Below are positions 1-5,688 of a DNA stretch of 13,610 bases, one piece after another. Origin of the DNA: JAXJYR01 sp964593515 (GTDB lineage Bacteria > Bacillota_I > Bacilli_A > Erysipelotrichales > Erysipelotrichaceae). The translations under genes and the position numbers were made by a program. Within the stretch, counting starts at the first letter, position 1. Each line of letters begins with the position of its first letter. The stretch is from NCBI GenBank assembly GCA_964593515.1, contig CAZQJH010000032.1:1-13610 (forward strand), read 5' to 3'. The notes under the pieces are model-generated. The model saw only the letters and a list, made by a program, of their open reading frames with translations. It was not told the origin of the DNA and did no database searches.

Positions 1-24
1 GCGAAGATAGCACGCTGCCGGGCA
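1..24 (+). rRNA. rrf: 5S ribosomal RNA, 3' end only (partial)
   Basis: The first bases are far more GC-rich than the rest of the window and read like the 3' end of a 5S rRNA: GCGAAGATAGCACGCTGCCG followed by GGC. This corresponds to the usual helix IV/loop E strand (GAGAGTAGGACG-type) and the closing helix I strand (GCTGCCGGGC-type). A run of bases and an intrinsic terminator follow at once, as expected at the end of an rRNA operon. The 5' part lies outside the window and the exact 3' end (about 23-25) is estimated. The alternative, the last codons of an unknown protein ending in TAA at 30-32, is less convincing. Confidence 0.75.
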
Positions 25-30
25 TTTATT

Positions 31-55
31 AAGCTCACATCTTGTGAGCTTTTTT
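31..55 (+). terminator. Intrinsic terminator after the 5S rRNA
   Basis: A perfect 9-bp stem, AAGCTCACA (31-39) with TGTGAGCTT (43-51), has a 3-base loop and runs into a T tract to 55. It lies a few bases after the 5S-like 3' end and would close the rRNA operon before the infC promoter. Confidence 0.9.
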
Positions 56-67
56 AAAGAAAAAGTG

Positions 68-96
68 TTGACATATAAATATGTCTATGGTAATAT
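68..96 (+). promoter_or_regulatory. Sigma-A-type promoter of infC-rpmI-rplT
   Basis: A consensus -35 box TTGACA (68-73) is separated by exactly 17 bases from a good -10 box TAATAT (91-96). Transcription would start near 103, which leaves an untranslated leader of about 145 bases before infC. The near-perfect -35 fits a strongly expressed translation operon whose output is then tuned by the leader. Confidence 0.85.
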
Positions 97-102
97 ATTT
101 GA

Positions 103-225
103 AGAAAAGTTAGTGGAAAGTTAGAAGCACCCCTTCTCACCTGATATCTAAAGATATAGGTAAATGCTACGAGATTTATTTTTAGTAGATCAAATTGCGG
201 GTGCATATGAGTACCCGCTTTTCTT
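103..225 (+). ncRNA. L20-type autoregulatory leader with attenuator
   Basis: The untranslated leader of infC-rpmI-rplT. It contains nested pairings AGCA (126-129) with TGCT (165-168), ACCT (139-142) with AGGT (158-161), and ATATC (144-148) with GATAT (153-157) closed by a TAAA loop. The segment CCTTCTCACCTG (132-143) resembles what I recall of the conserved L20 leader core. The leader ends in a terminator-like hairpin just before the infC ribosome binding site. In Bacillus and relatives, excess L20 binds such a leader, which mimics its 23S rRNA site, and provokes premature termination. Family assignment rests on position, partial motif and terminator, not on a covariance search; the 5' end is inferred from the promoter. 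Confidence 0.75.
197..225 (+). terminator. Attenuator terminator hairpin upstream of infC
   Basis: GCGGGT (197-202) pairs with ACCCGC (213-218) across a 10-base loop, followed by TTTTCTT (219-225). It sits inside the leader, 14 bases before the infC Shine-Dalgarno sequence, so it can only act as a conditional terminator. Its GC-rich stem stands out in this AT-rich region. Confidence 0.8.
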
Positions 226-238
226 ATGGCAAAATATT

Positions 239-251
239 GGAGGTGTCTATT
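239..251 (+). promoter_or_regulatory. Ribosome binding site and AUU start codon of infC
   Basis: GGAGG (239-243) lies five bases before ATT (249-251), which is in frame with the IF3 sequence. There is no ATG or well-placed GTG/TTG nearby; the only upstream in-frame candidates fall in or before the attenuator stem. AUU is the classical infC start in E. coli and Bacillus, and lets IF3 repress its own translation by rejecting non-canonical starts. Confidence 0.85.
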
Positions 252-791
252 ATCAATAAGAGAGTTATTCCAAACAACGTTAATGATGATTTGGTAAATG
301 AAAAAATCAAGTTTAAAGAAGTTATGCTTATTGATGCAAACGGAGATAAATTAGGAATCAAGATGCGCCGTGAAGCATTAGAAATTGCTTATGCTCAAGA
401 TTTAGATTTATTATGTGTTGCGCCAAAAGCTCAACCACCAGTTTGTAAAGTATTAGATTACGGTAAGTATCGCTTTGAACAACAAAAGAAAGCTAAAGAA
501 GCTAAGAAAAAACAACACGTTACTGAAGTTAAACCACTTCGTTTATCACCAGTAATTGATCGTCACGATTTTGAAACTAAATTACGTCATGCACGTAGTT
601 GGATTGAAGATGGTATGAAAGTTAAAGTTGACATGAGATTTAGAGGACGTTTAATCACAAGATTAGAAGTTGGTAAAAAAATCATGGATGACTTTACTAA
701 CGAAATGGCTGATATTGCATCAGTAGAAAAGAAACCAGCACTAGAAGGTAATACCATGTCTTGTGTATTGGCACCAAAGAGAAACAAATAA
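249..791 (+). CDS. infC: Translation initiation factor IF-3
   Basis: A 180-residue IF3, the usual family length when read from the ATT codon at 249. IF3 binds the 30S subunit, keeps it apart from 50S and checks the start codon and initiator tRNA. The N-terminal domain runs to about residue 80 and carries the signature around PPVCKVLDYGKYRFEQQ (63-79). A lysine-rich linker (about 80-90) follows, then the C-terminal domain with RLSP, the FRGR segment and a closing LAPK. An open frame extends upstream to 195, but that stretch is the attenuator hairpin and is not expected to be translated. It is the first gene of infC-rpmI-rplT, controlled by the leader and probably also by AUU-dependent feedback. 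Confidence 0.97.
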   Translation: MINKRVIPNNVNDDLVNEKIKFKEVMLIDANGDKLGIKMRREALEIAYAQDLDLLCVAPKAQPPVCKVLDYGKYRFEQQKKAKEAKKKQHVTEVKPLRLSPVIDRHDFETKLRHARSWIEDGMKVKVDMRFRGRLITRLEVGKKIMDDFTNEMADIASVEKKPALEGNTMSCVLAPKRNK

Positions 792-806
792 AAGGAGGTA
801 CTACTT

Positions 807-1001
807 ATGCCAAAGATGAAATCACACAGAGGATTAGCAAAACGCGTTAAAAGAACAGGTAGTGGAAAATTAAAAAGAGGTCGTGCGTTTACTTCTCACC
901 GTTTCCACGGTAAGACACAAAAACAAAAACGTCACTTAAGAAAAGCTTCACTAGTTCACGCTACAGATTACAAACGTATCAAAGCGATGTTAGTGAAATA
1001 A
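807..1001 (+). CDS. rpmI: 50S ribosomal protein L35
   Basis: A 64-residue, highly basic protein with the L35 opening MPKMKSHRGLAKRVKRTGSG and the HRFHGKTQKQKRHLRK core, the normal length for bL35. It is a small structural protein of the large ribosomal subunit. A strong AAAGGAGGT (791-799) precedes the ATG at the usual distance and overlaps the infC stop codon region. Codons here favour C-ending forms more than in the dcw genes, fitting high expression. It is co-transcribed between infC and rplT, and in this operon type is generally controlled together with rplT by L20. Confidence 0.98.
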   Translation: MPKMKSHRGLAKRVKRTGSGKLKRGRAFTSHRFHGKTQKQKRHLRKASLVHATDYKRIKAMLVK

Positions 1002-1024
1002 TTATAAGATAGGAGGAAGAACAC

Positions 1025-1390
1025 ATGGCTAGAGTTAAAGGTGGATATGTAACACACAGAAGAAGAAAAAAAGTATTAAAATTAGCGAAAGGTTACTTTG
1101 GTTCAAAACATACATTATATAAAACAGCTAAAGAACAAGTAATGCATTCATTCAAATATGCTTACAATGACCGTAAAGATTTAAAGAACGAAATGCGTAA
1201 ATTATGGATCGCTCGTATCAACGCTGCTGCAAGAATGAACGATCTTTCTTACTCAAGATTAATGCACGGTTTAAAATTAGCTAACGTAACTATTAACCGT
1301 AAAATGTTATCAGAAATCGCTATTTGCGATGAAGCTGGTTTCACAAAAGTTTGCGAAATCGCTAAAGATGCTTTAAACGTAAACGCTTAA
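1025..1390 (+). CDS. rplT: 50S ribosomal protein L20
   Basis: A 121-residue basic protein matching bL20 throughout: MARVKGG at the start, HRRRKKVLKLAKGYFGSK, then RKLWIARINAAAR and LSYSRLMHGLKLA. The length is close to the usual 117-119. L20 binds 23S rRNA early in assembly of the 50S subunit, and is the expected repressor of its own operon through the leader at 103-225. AGGAGGA (1011-1017) supports the ATG. It is the last gene of the operon, and a strong terminator follows 17 bases after the stop. Confidence 0.98.
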   Translation: MARVKGGYVTHRRRKKVLKLAKGYFGSKHTLYKTAKEQVMHSFKYAYNDRKDLKNEMRKLWIARINAAARMNDLSYSRLMHGLKLANVTINRKMLSEIAICDEAGFTKVCEIAKDALNVNA

Positions 1391-1407
1391 TATATATATT
1401 AACTTTT

Positions 1408-1435
1408 AAAAGACATCGAAAGATGTCTTTTTTTT
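1408..1435 (+). terminator. Intrinsic terminator after rplT
   Basis: AAAAGACATC (1408-1417) pairs perfectly with GATGTCTTTT (1422-1431) across a GAAA tetraloop, and the T tract extends to 1435. It separates the ribosomal operon from the dcw cluster. Confidence 0.95.
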
Positions 1436-1459
1436 GTTATCTAAAAATTAAATTTTAAC

Positions 1460-1488
1460 TATACAAATGATATAAAAAAGAGTATAAT
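1460..1488 (+). promoter_or_regulatory. Promoter of the mraZ (dcw) operon
   Basis: A consensus -10 box TATAAT (1483-1488) has a weak -35, TATACA (1460-1465, 4 of 6 matches), at 17-base spacing. The start would be near 1495, about 40 bases before the mraZ ATG. The array of GT boxes at 1490-1524 begins right behind the -10 box, so a protein bound there would block the polymerase. Confidence 0.7.
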
Positions 1489-1526
1489 TGTGGTACAAAG
1501 TTCCATTTTGTGTCATTATGTGGGGG
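1487..1526 (+). promoter_or_regulatory. Candidate MraZ operator: four GT boxes at 10-bp spacing
   Basis: ATTGTGG (1487-1493), AAAGTTC (1497-1503), TTTGTGT (1507-1513) and TATGTGG (1517-1523) place a GT at exactly 1490, 1500, 1510 and 1520. MraZ proteins are known to bind direct repeats with a 10-bp period in front of their own gene (TGGGN with 5-base gaps in E. coli, AAAGTG[T/G]N3 in Mollicutes). The box at 1497 is degenerate, and the last box overlaps the mraZ ribosome binding site. The match is by eye and not statistically tested. Confidence 0.55.
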
Positions 1527-1533
1527 TGATGAT

Positions 1534-1965
1534 ATGTTTATCGGTGATTTTGAACATAATATTGATAAAAAAGGACGTATCATTATTCCAGTTACTTTTC
1601 GTAAGGACTTAGGTGATTTTGTTTATGTTACTAAAGGTACTGATGGTTGTTTAAATGTTTATGATAACGAACAATGGTTAGCTATCCTACAACAATTGAA
1701 TAATTTACCAACTACTAAACGTGATTCACGAGTTTATATACGAAAAATTAGTGCTAACTCAAAAAAATGTGAATTTGACGAACAAGGTCGTATTTTATTA
1801 CCAACTAAATTAATTGATTTTGCCGGTTTAAATAAAAAATGTGTTATTATTGGAGCTTTAAATCATTTAGAAATTTGGGATAAAGATAAATGGGATCAAG
1901 AAGATGCGGCTACTGATGAAATGTATGAAGAAATTGCAGAAAGTTTAACGGAGTATTTAGTATGA
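1534..1965 (+). CDS. mraZ: Transcriptional regulator MraZ
   Basis: A 143-residue protein, the typical length, beginning MFIGDFEHNIDKKGRI. It contains two SpoVT/AbrB-like halves, each with the family motif DxxGRxxxP: DKKGRIIIP at 11-19 and DEQGRILLP at 82-90. MraZ forms a ring-shaped oligomer that binds repeats upstream of its own gene and controls the dcw operon. I place the start at the ATG at 1534, preceded by GGGGGTGAT (1522-1530). An upstream GTG at 1510 would add eight residues not seen in the family and would lie in the operator. It is first gene of the cluster; its stop codon overlaps the rsmH start (ATGA), implying translational coupling. Confidence 0.96.
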   Translation: MFIGDFEHNIDKKGRIIIPVTFRKDLGDFVYVTKGTDGCLNVYDNEQWLAILQQLNNLPTTKRDSRVYIRKISANSKKCEFDEQGRILLPTKLIDFAGLNKKCVIIGALNHLEIWDKDKWDQEDAATDEMYEEIAESLTEYLV

Positions 1966-2894
1966 AACATTATAGTGTCTTATTAGATGAATGTATTGAT
2001 GGATTAAATATTAAACCTGACGGTATTTATGTTGATGGTACTTTAGGTCGAGGTGGTCATAGTAGTGAAATATTAAAACGATTGACTAATGGTCATTTAT
2101 ATGCTTTTGATCGTGATCAAAGTGCTATTGATGAGTCATACGATCGTTTAGCTGCGATTGGTGATAATTTCACTTGTATTCATGCTCCTTTTTCGACTTT
2201 AAAAGAGTCATTAAATAAATATGGTATTGAAGAAATTGATGGTTTATTACTTGATTTAGGAGTAAGTTCACCACAATTTGATGATGCTCAACGCGGTTTT
2301 AGTTACCGCTTTGATGGACGTTTAGATATGCGAATGGATCAAAGCCAAGCTTTATCGGCTTATGAAGTTGTGAATGAATATTCATATCAAGAATTAGTTT
2401 CGATTTTTGCTAGTTATGGTGAAGAACCTTTTGCGAAACAAATTGCTCGTAAAATTGAAGCTCAACGTCAAATTGCTCCAATTGAAACAACTTTTGAATT
2501 GGTAGAAGTTATTAAAAGCGCTTTACCAACTAAAGTTCTTAATAAAAAAGGGCATCCGGCTAAAAAAGTATTTCAAGCAATTCGTATTGAAGTAAATCAT
2601 GAATTAGATGAATTACGTTTTGTTTTAGAAGATGCTTTAAAAATGCTTAAAGTAAATGGAAGAATTTGTGTTATAAGTTTTCAATCTTTAGAAGATCGTA
2701 TTGTGAAACAGGCTTTCCAAAATGTATCAGCTTTACCTAAAATAGATAAACGTATTCCTATTTTAGATAAAGATATTGAAAAGCCACCATTTGTATTAGT
2801 TAATAAAAAAGTAATTTTAGCTAACGAACAAGAATTAGCTGAAAATAATCGTTCACATTCAGCTAAGTTAAGAATAATTGAAAGGGTAAGGTGA
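1962..2894 (+). CDS. rsmH: 16S rRNA (cytosine(1402)-N4)-methyltransferase RsmH
   Basis: A 310-residue protein of normal family length that uses S-adenosylmethionine to N4-methylate C1402 of 16S rRNA in the decoding centre. The SAM-binding motif VDGTLGRGGHS lies at 24-34, the family signature LLDLGVSSPQFD near 96-107, RGFSYRFDGRLDMRMD at 111-126, and KKVFQAIRIEVNHEL at 201-215. Two normally conserved positions differ. The usual SFHSLEDR reads SFQSLEDR (Gln241), and the C-terminal RSRSAKLR-type motif reads RSHSAKLR (His298). The fold and remaining motifs are intact, so I expect activity. The ATG overlaps the mraZ stop by four bases, and GGAG (1950-1953) is the ribosome binding site. Confidence 0.96.
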   Translation: MKHYSVLLDECIDGLNIKPDGIYVDGTLGRGGHSSEILKRLTNGHLYAFDRDQSAIDESYDRLAAIGDNFTCIHAPFSTLKESLNKYGIEEIDGLLLDLGVSSPQFDDAQRGFSYRFDGRLDMRMDQSQALSAYEVVNEYSYQELVSIFASYGEEPFAKQIARKIEAQRQIAPIETTFELVEVIKSALPTKVLNKKGHPAKKVFQAIRIEVNHELDELRFVLEDALKMLKVNGRICVISFQSLEDRIVKQAFQNVSALPKIDKRIPILDKDIEKPPFVLVNKKVILANEQELAENNRSHSAKLRIIERVR

Positions 2895-2898
2895 TAAC

Positions 2899-3204
2899 AT
2901 GGGGACAACAGTTAAGAAAAAATCACATTTTAGATATGATCGTATTGCTATTATTTTAGTATGTTTATTATTAATCGTTTTTGTTGTATCAAGAATTACA
3001 GCTTGTGTACGTAATCATAATTTAGCAATTTTAGATAATCAAAAAACTTATGAAATTACGAAGTTACAAGATGATGTCAATGCTTTAAAAAACGAAGTTA
3101 ATGAATTAATGTCTCGTGATAATGTTGTTGCTTTAGCTTCAGAAGATGGAATAACAACAAACCAAGATCAAGTTGTTATCATGGGTGAAGATGATTTTAA
3201 ATAA
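2899..3204 (+). CDS. ftsL: Cell division protein FtsL-like
   Basis: A 101-residue bitopic membrane protein. A short basic cytoplasmic tail (1-14) is followed by one hydrophobic segment (about 15-37) and then a polar extracytoplasmic region with heptad-like hydrophobic spacing, probably a coiled coil (about 43-73). FtsL proteins diverge too much for identification by sequence alone. The call rests on this architecture plus the fixed position between rsmH and the first PBP gene. In Firmicutes, FtsL works with DivIC and DivIB to activate the septal synthase. The gene starts four bases after the rsmH stop, with GGTGAT overlapping that stop as ribosome binding site. The acidic C-terminal tail (VVIMGEDDFK) has no special meaning I recognise. 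Confidence 0.85.
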   Translation: MGTTVKKKSHFRYDRIAIILVCLLLIVFVVSRITACVRNHNLAILDNQKTYEITKLQDDVNALKNEVNELMSRDNVVALASEDGITTNQDQVVIMGEDDFK

Positions 3205-3217
3205 GCGGTGATTAAGA

Positions 3218-5650
3218 ATGAATTTAAAGGAAAGCAATAAAAAAGGTAAATATGTTATCGGTATTTGTAGTTTTATTGTATTATTATGTATTTTAAATAT
3301 TTTATTTGTTATGATCACTAAAACCCATTTGTATACTGGTATTAATATCATTGAATATAATGAGGCTAAATATGCTAATGGTGGGGTTAATATCTTATAT
3401 GGAAAACGTGGTACTATTTATGATTCAGCTGGGGAAGCTATTGCGCAAGATGTAACACGTTATACAATGTATGCTTGTTTAGATGAAACAAAAGTGCAAA
3501 AAATTAATGGGGAAGATGGTAAAGTACAAGATAAATATTTATATGTACGTGATTATGAAGCTACTGCTAATGCCCTTGCATCAATTATTGATATGGATGC
3601 AAATGAAATTTTAACTATTTTAAATAATGCGAAAAATCAAGGTTTAAAACAAACGGAATTTGGTTTAAAGGGTAAAAATTTAGCGCGTAGTGTTAAAGAT
3701 GAAATTGATGCCCTTAACTTAGAAGGTATTGGTTTTTTTGTGAGTGTTGAACGTAATTATCCGACTAATATTTTTGCGTCACATTTAATTGGTTATGCTA
3801 ATTATGATGAACAAGTTTTAGTTGAAGATGAAGTTTTAATCATTAAAAATACTAAAGAATTAGTTCGCGATGAGCCTAAAGAAATTAAGGATTTTGCGAA
3901 TACTTTAGCTAAATGTATTGCGAATAATCGTATTTCTTTAAGTAATGCTTTACGTTCGACTGGTAGTGGAAAAAGTGAAAATGTTTTAACTTTGGCTAAT
4001 GCGATTGTTGATGAGTTTGATTTAAATCAATATGAAAGTCGTATTAAAGGTAAGATGGGATTAGAATATACTTTAGATAGTATTTTGAAAGGACAAAATG
4101 GTCGTGAAGTATATGTCAAAGATAAAAGTGGTTATGCTTTACCTAATTCTACGACCGTTGAAAAATATGAACGTGATGGAAATGATGTTTATTTAACCAT
4201 TGATCGTAATGTCCAATTAGCTTTACAAAGTGCTTTGGATCAAACTAGTGAAGAAACTAAAGCTTCAAGAGCTTGGGGAATTGTAATGGATTGCGAAAGT
4301 GGTGAAATTTTAGGTTGGGCTTCTTCACCTTCTTTTGATTTAAATAAACGTGATATTGAAGATTATTTAAATGTACCAAGTCAATATTTATATGAACCTG
4401 GTTCAGTTATGAAGGCTTTTACTTATGCAGCTGCTATTGATAGTGGTGTATATCCTTATGAAGGAACTTTTGATAGTGGAGTTTTCTATTTTGGTGAAGA
4501 TGAAGATGGTAAAATATATCGTTCACCAACTCCTGTTGCCGGTAATAATCCAATTCGTGATGCCTTAAATAAAAACTATGGAACAATTTCTTATGATAAA
4601 GGATTTATTGTTTCTAGTAATATTGGGATTTGTGAATTGCTTACAAATCACTTAGATTATCAGATTTTTAAAGAATATATTGTCGATGGATTTCAATTTA
4701 CTAAGCCAGTAGATATTCCATATGTAACTAATTATGGTGGTTCAATGCAATCAACATATGCAGTGGAAAAATTAAATACTGGATTTGGTCAAGGAATTTC
4801 GGTTAATGCTTTACAAATTTGCCAAGCTTATACTGCAATCTTTAATGATGGGAAGATGGTTCGTCCATATGTAGTAGATCGCATTGTGAATAGTGAAACA
4901 AATGAAGTTATTGAACAATATGAAACTGAAGTAGTAGGTCAACCTATTAGTGAGAAGACAGCTCATTATATGGTTAATTTAATGCAACAAGTAGTTGAAG
5001 ATGATATGGGGACAGCTCATTATCGTTATAAAATGGATGATGTGAATATTATTGCGAAAACAGGTACAGGACAAATTGCTAATGAACATGGTCAATATGG
5101 TGATGTTTATACAATGTCAGTTATGGCTGCTGCTCCAGCAGAAGATCCTAAAGTAATGGTTTATTATGTCTTTGAAGCTAATGATTATTTAAATTATAGT
5201 GGAGAACCATTTAAAGAAACAATGAAAGCTGCTTTAGTTGCACGTAATATTACAAGTAATCAATATACCATTGAGGAAGAAGGTAATGATAAAGTATATC
5301 AACAATATACTATGCCATCATTAGTTAATCACTCAATGGATTATGTTGAAAGAAAACTTAATGGTTATGAATGTGAATTAGTTATTGTTGGTGATGGAGA
5401 TGTAATTGTAGATCAATATCCATTAGCTAATGAAGATGTCCTTTCAAACCAAAAAATCTTCTTAAAAACTAATGGCTCGCAAATAACGATGCCTAATATG
5501 TATGGTTGGACGAAGAAAGAAGTTAGTTTATTTTGGGAAATGAGTGACATAAGTGTCGTCTTTGATGGAAATGGTCGTGTAGTTTCACAAAATATTAGTC
5601 CGGGACAACTAATTAATAAAAAAGATGAAATTATGATTAAGATGGAGTAA
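3218..5650 (+). CDS. Class B penicillin-binding protein with two PASTA domains (PBP2B/PBP2x/FtsI type)
   Basis: An 810-residue D,D-transpeptidase that cross-links septal peptidoglycan. One membrane anchor lies at about 13-36, with the catalytic part outside the cell. The N-terminal region has KRGTIYDSAGEAIA (63-76), ERNYPTN and SHLIGYANYDE (188-198). The transpeptidase domain has all three active-site motifs: SVMK (Ser396 nucleophile, Lys399), SSN (466-468) and KTGTG (614-618). Two PASTA repeats follow, beginning near MPSL (699) and MPNM (758). It is longer than B. subtilis PBP2B (716). Part of the excess is a run of about 75 residues (199-275) between the HLIGY and GKMGLE motifs that relatives lack. 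The ribosome binding site is GCGGTGAT (3205-3212). Position after ftsL marks it as the division PBP. A terminator-like hairpin covers its stop codon. Confidence 0.95.
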   Translation: MNLKESNKKGKYVIGICSFIVLLCILNILFVMITKTHLYTGINIIEYNEAKYANGGVNILYGKRGTIYDSAGEAIAQDVTRYTMYACLDETKVQKINGEDGKVQDKYLYVRDYEATANALASIIDMDANEILTILNNAKNQGLKQTEFGLKGKNLARSVKDEIDALNLEGIGFFVSVERNYPTNIFASHLIGYANYDEQVLVEDEVLIIKNTKELVRDEPKEIKDFANTLAKCIANNRISLSNALRSTGSGKSENVLTLANAIVDEFDLNQYESRIKGKMGLEYTLDSILKGQNGREVYVKDKSGYALPNSTTVEKYERDGNDVYLTIDRNVQLALQSALDQTSEETKASRAWGIVMDCESGEILGWASSPSFDLNKRDIEDYLNVPSQYLYEPGSVMKAFTYAAAIDSGVYPYEGTFDSGVFYFGEDEDGKIYRSPTPVAGNNPIRDALNKNYGTISYDKGFIVSSNIGICELLTNHLDYQIFKEYIVDGFQFTKPVDIPYVTNYGGSMQSTYAVEKLNTGFGQGISVNALQICQAYTAIFNDGKMVRPYVVDRIVNSETNEVIEQYETEVVGQPISEKTAHYMVNLMQQVVEDDMGTAHYRYKMDDVNIIAKTGTGQIANEHGQYGDVYTMSVMAAAPAEDPKVMVYYVFEANDYLNYSGEPFKETMKAALVARNITSNQYTIEEEGNDKVYQQYTMPSLVNHSMDYVERKLNGYECELVIVGDGDVIVDQYPLANEDVLSNQKIFLKTNGSQITMPNMYGWTKKEVSLFWEMSDISVVFDGNGRVVSQNISPGQLINKKDEIMIKME

Positions 5651-5666
5651 TTACTTCATCTTTTTT
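5639..5666 (+). terminator. Terminator-like hairpin between the two PBP genes
   Basis: AAGATGGAG (5639-5647) pairs with CTTCATCTT (5654-5662) with one G-U pair across a TAATTA loop, followed by six T (5661-5666). The stem includes the last codons and the TAA stop of the first PBP. The next gene starts only 23 bases after the T tract and has no convincing promoter of its own. It probably allows partial readthrough and lowers expression of the downstream wall genes, or it stabilises the 3' end of a processed mRNA. Confidence 0.75.
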
Positions 5667-5688
5667 CATATACTTTATTGAGGTGTGT

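Noticed and set aside
3..32. C-terminal codons of a protein ending in TAA at 30-32
   Set aside because: The sequence fits the 3' end of 5S rRNA better, including its high GC content and the terminator directly after it.
195..248. Upstream extension of infC from a TTG at 195
   Set aside because: The stretch is the attenuator hairpin; the good ribosome binding site at 239-243 and family length favour ATT at 249.
1510..1533. GTG start at 1510 for mraZ
   Set aside because: It adds residues absent from the family, and the ATG at 1534 has a well-spaced GGGGGTGAT.
2681..2908. Minus-strand open frame opposite the rsmH end
   Set aside because: It lies wholly antisense to well-supported genes, has no ribosome binding site I can see and no recognisable protein; the other antisense frames at 587-787, 3139-3351, 6077-6274 and 11363-11620 were dropped for the same reason.
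3956..3979. Walker A-like STGSGKS in the first PBP
   Set aside because: It lies in the extracytoplasmic insertion of a transpeptidase, with no other nucleotide-binding motifs; probably chance.
5669..5674. TATACT as a -10 box for the second PBP gene
   Set aside because: No matching -35 at 16-18 bases and no TGn extension; transcription would start at the ribosome binding site.
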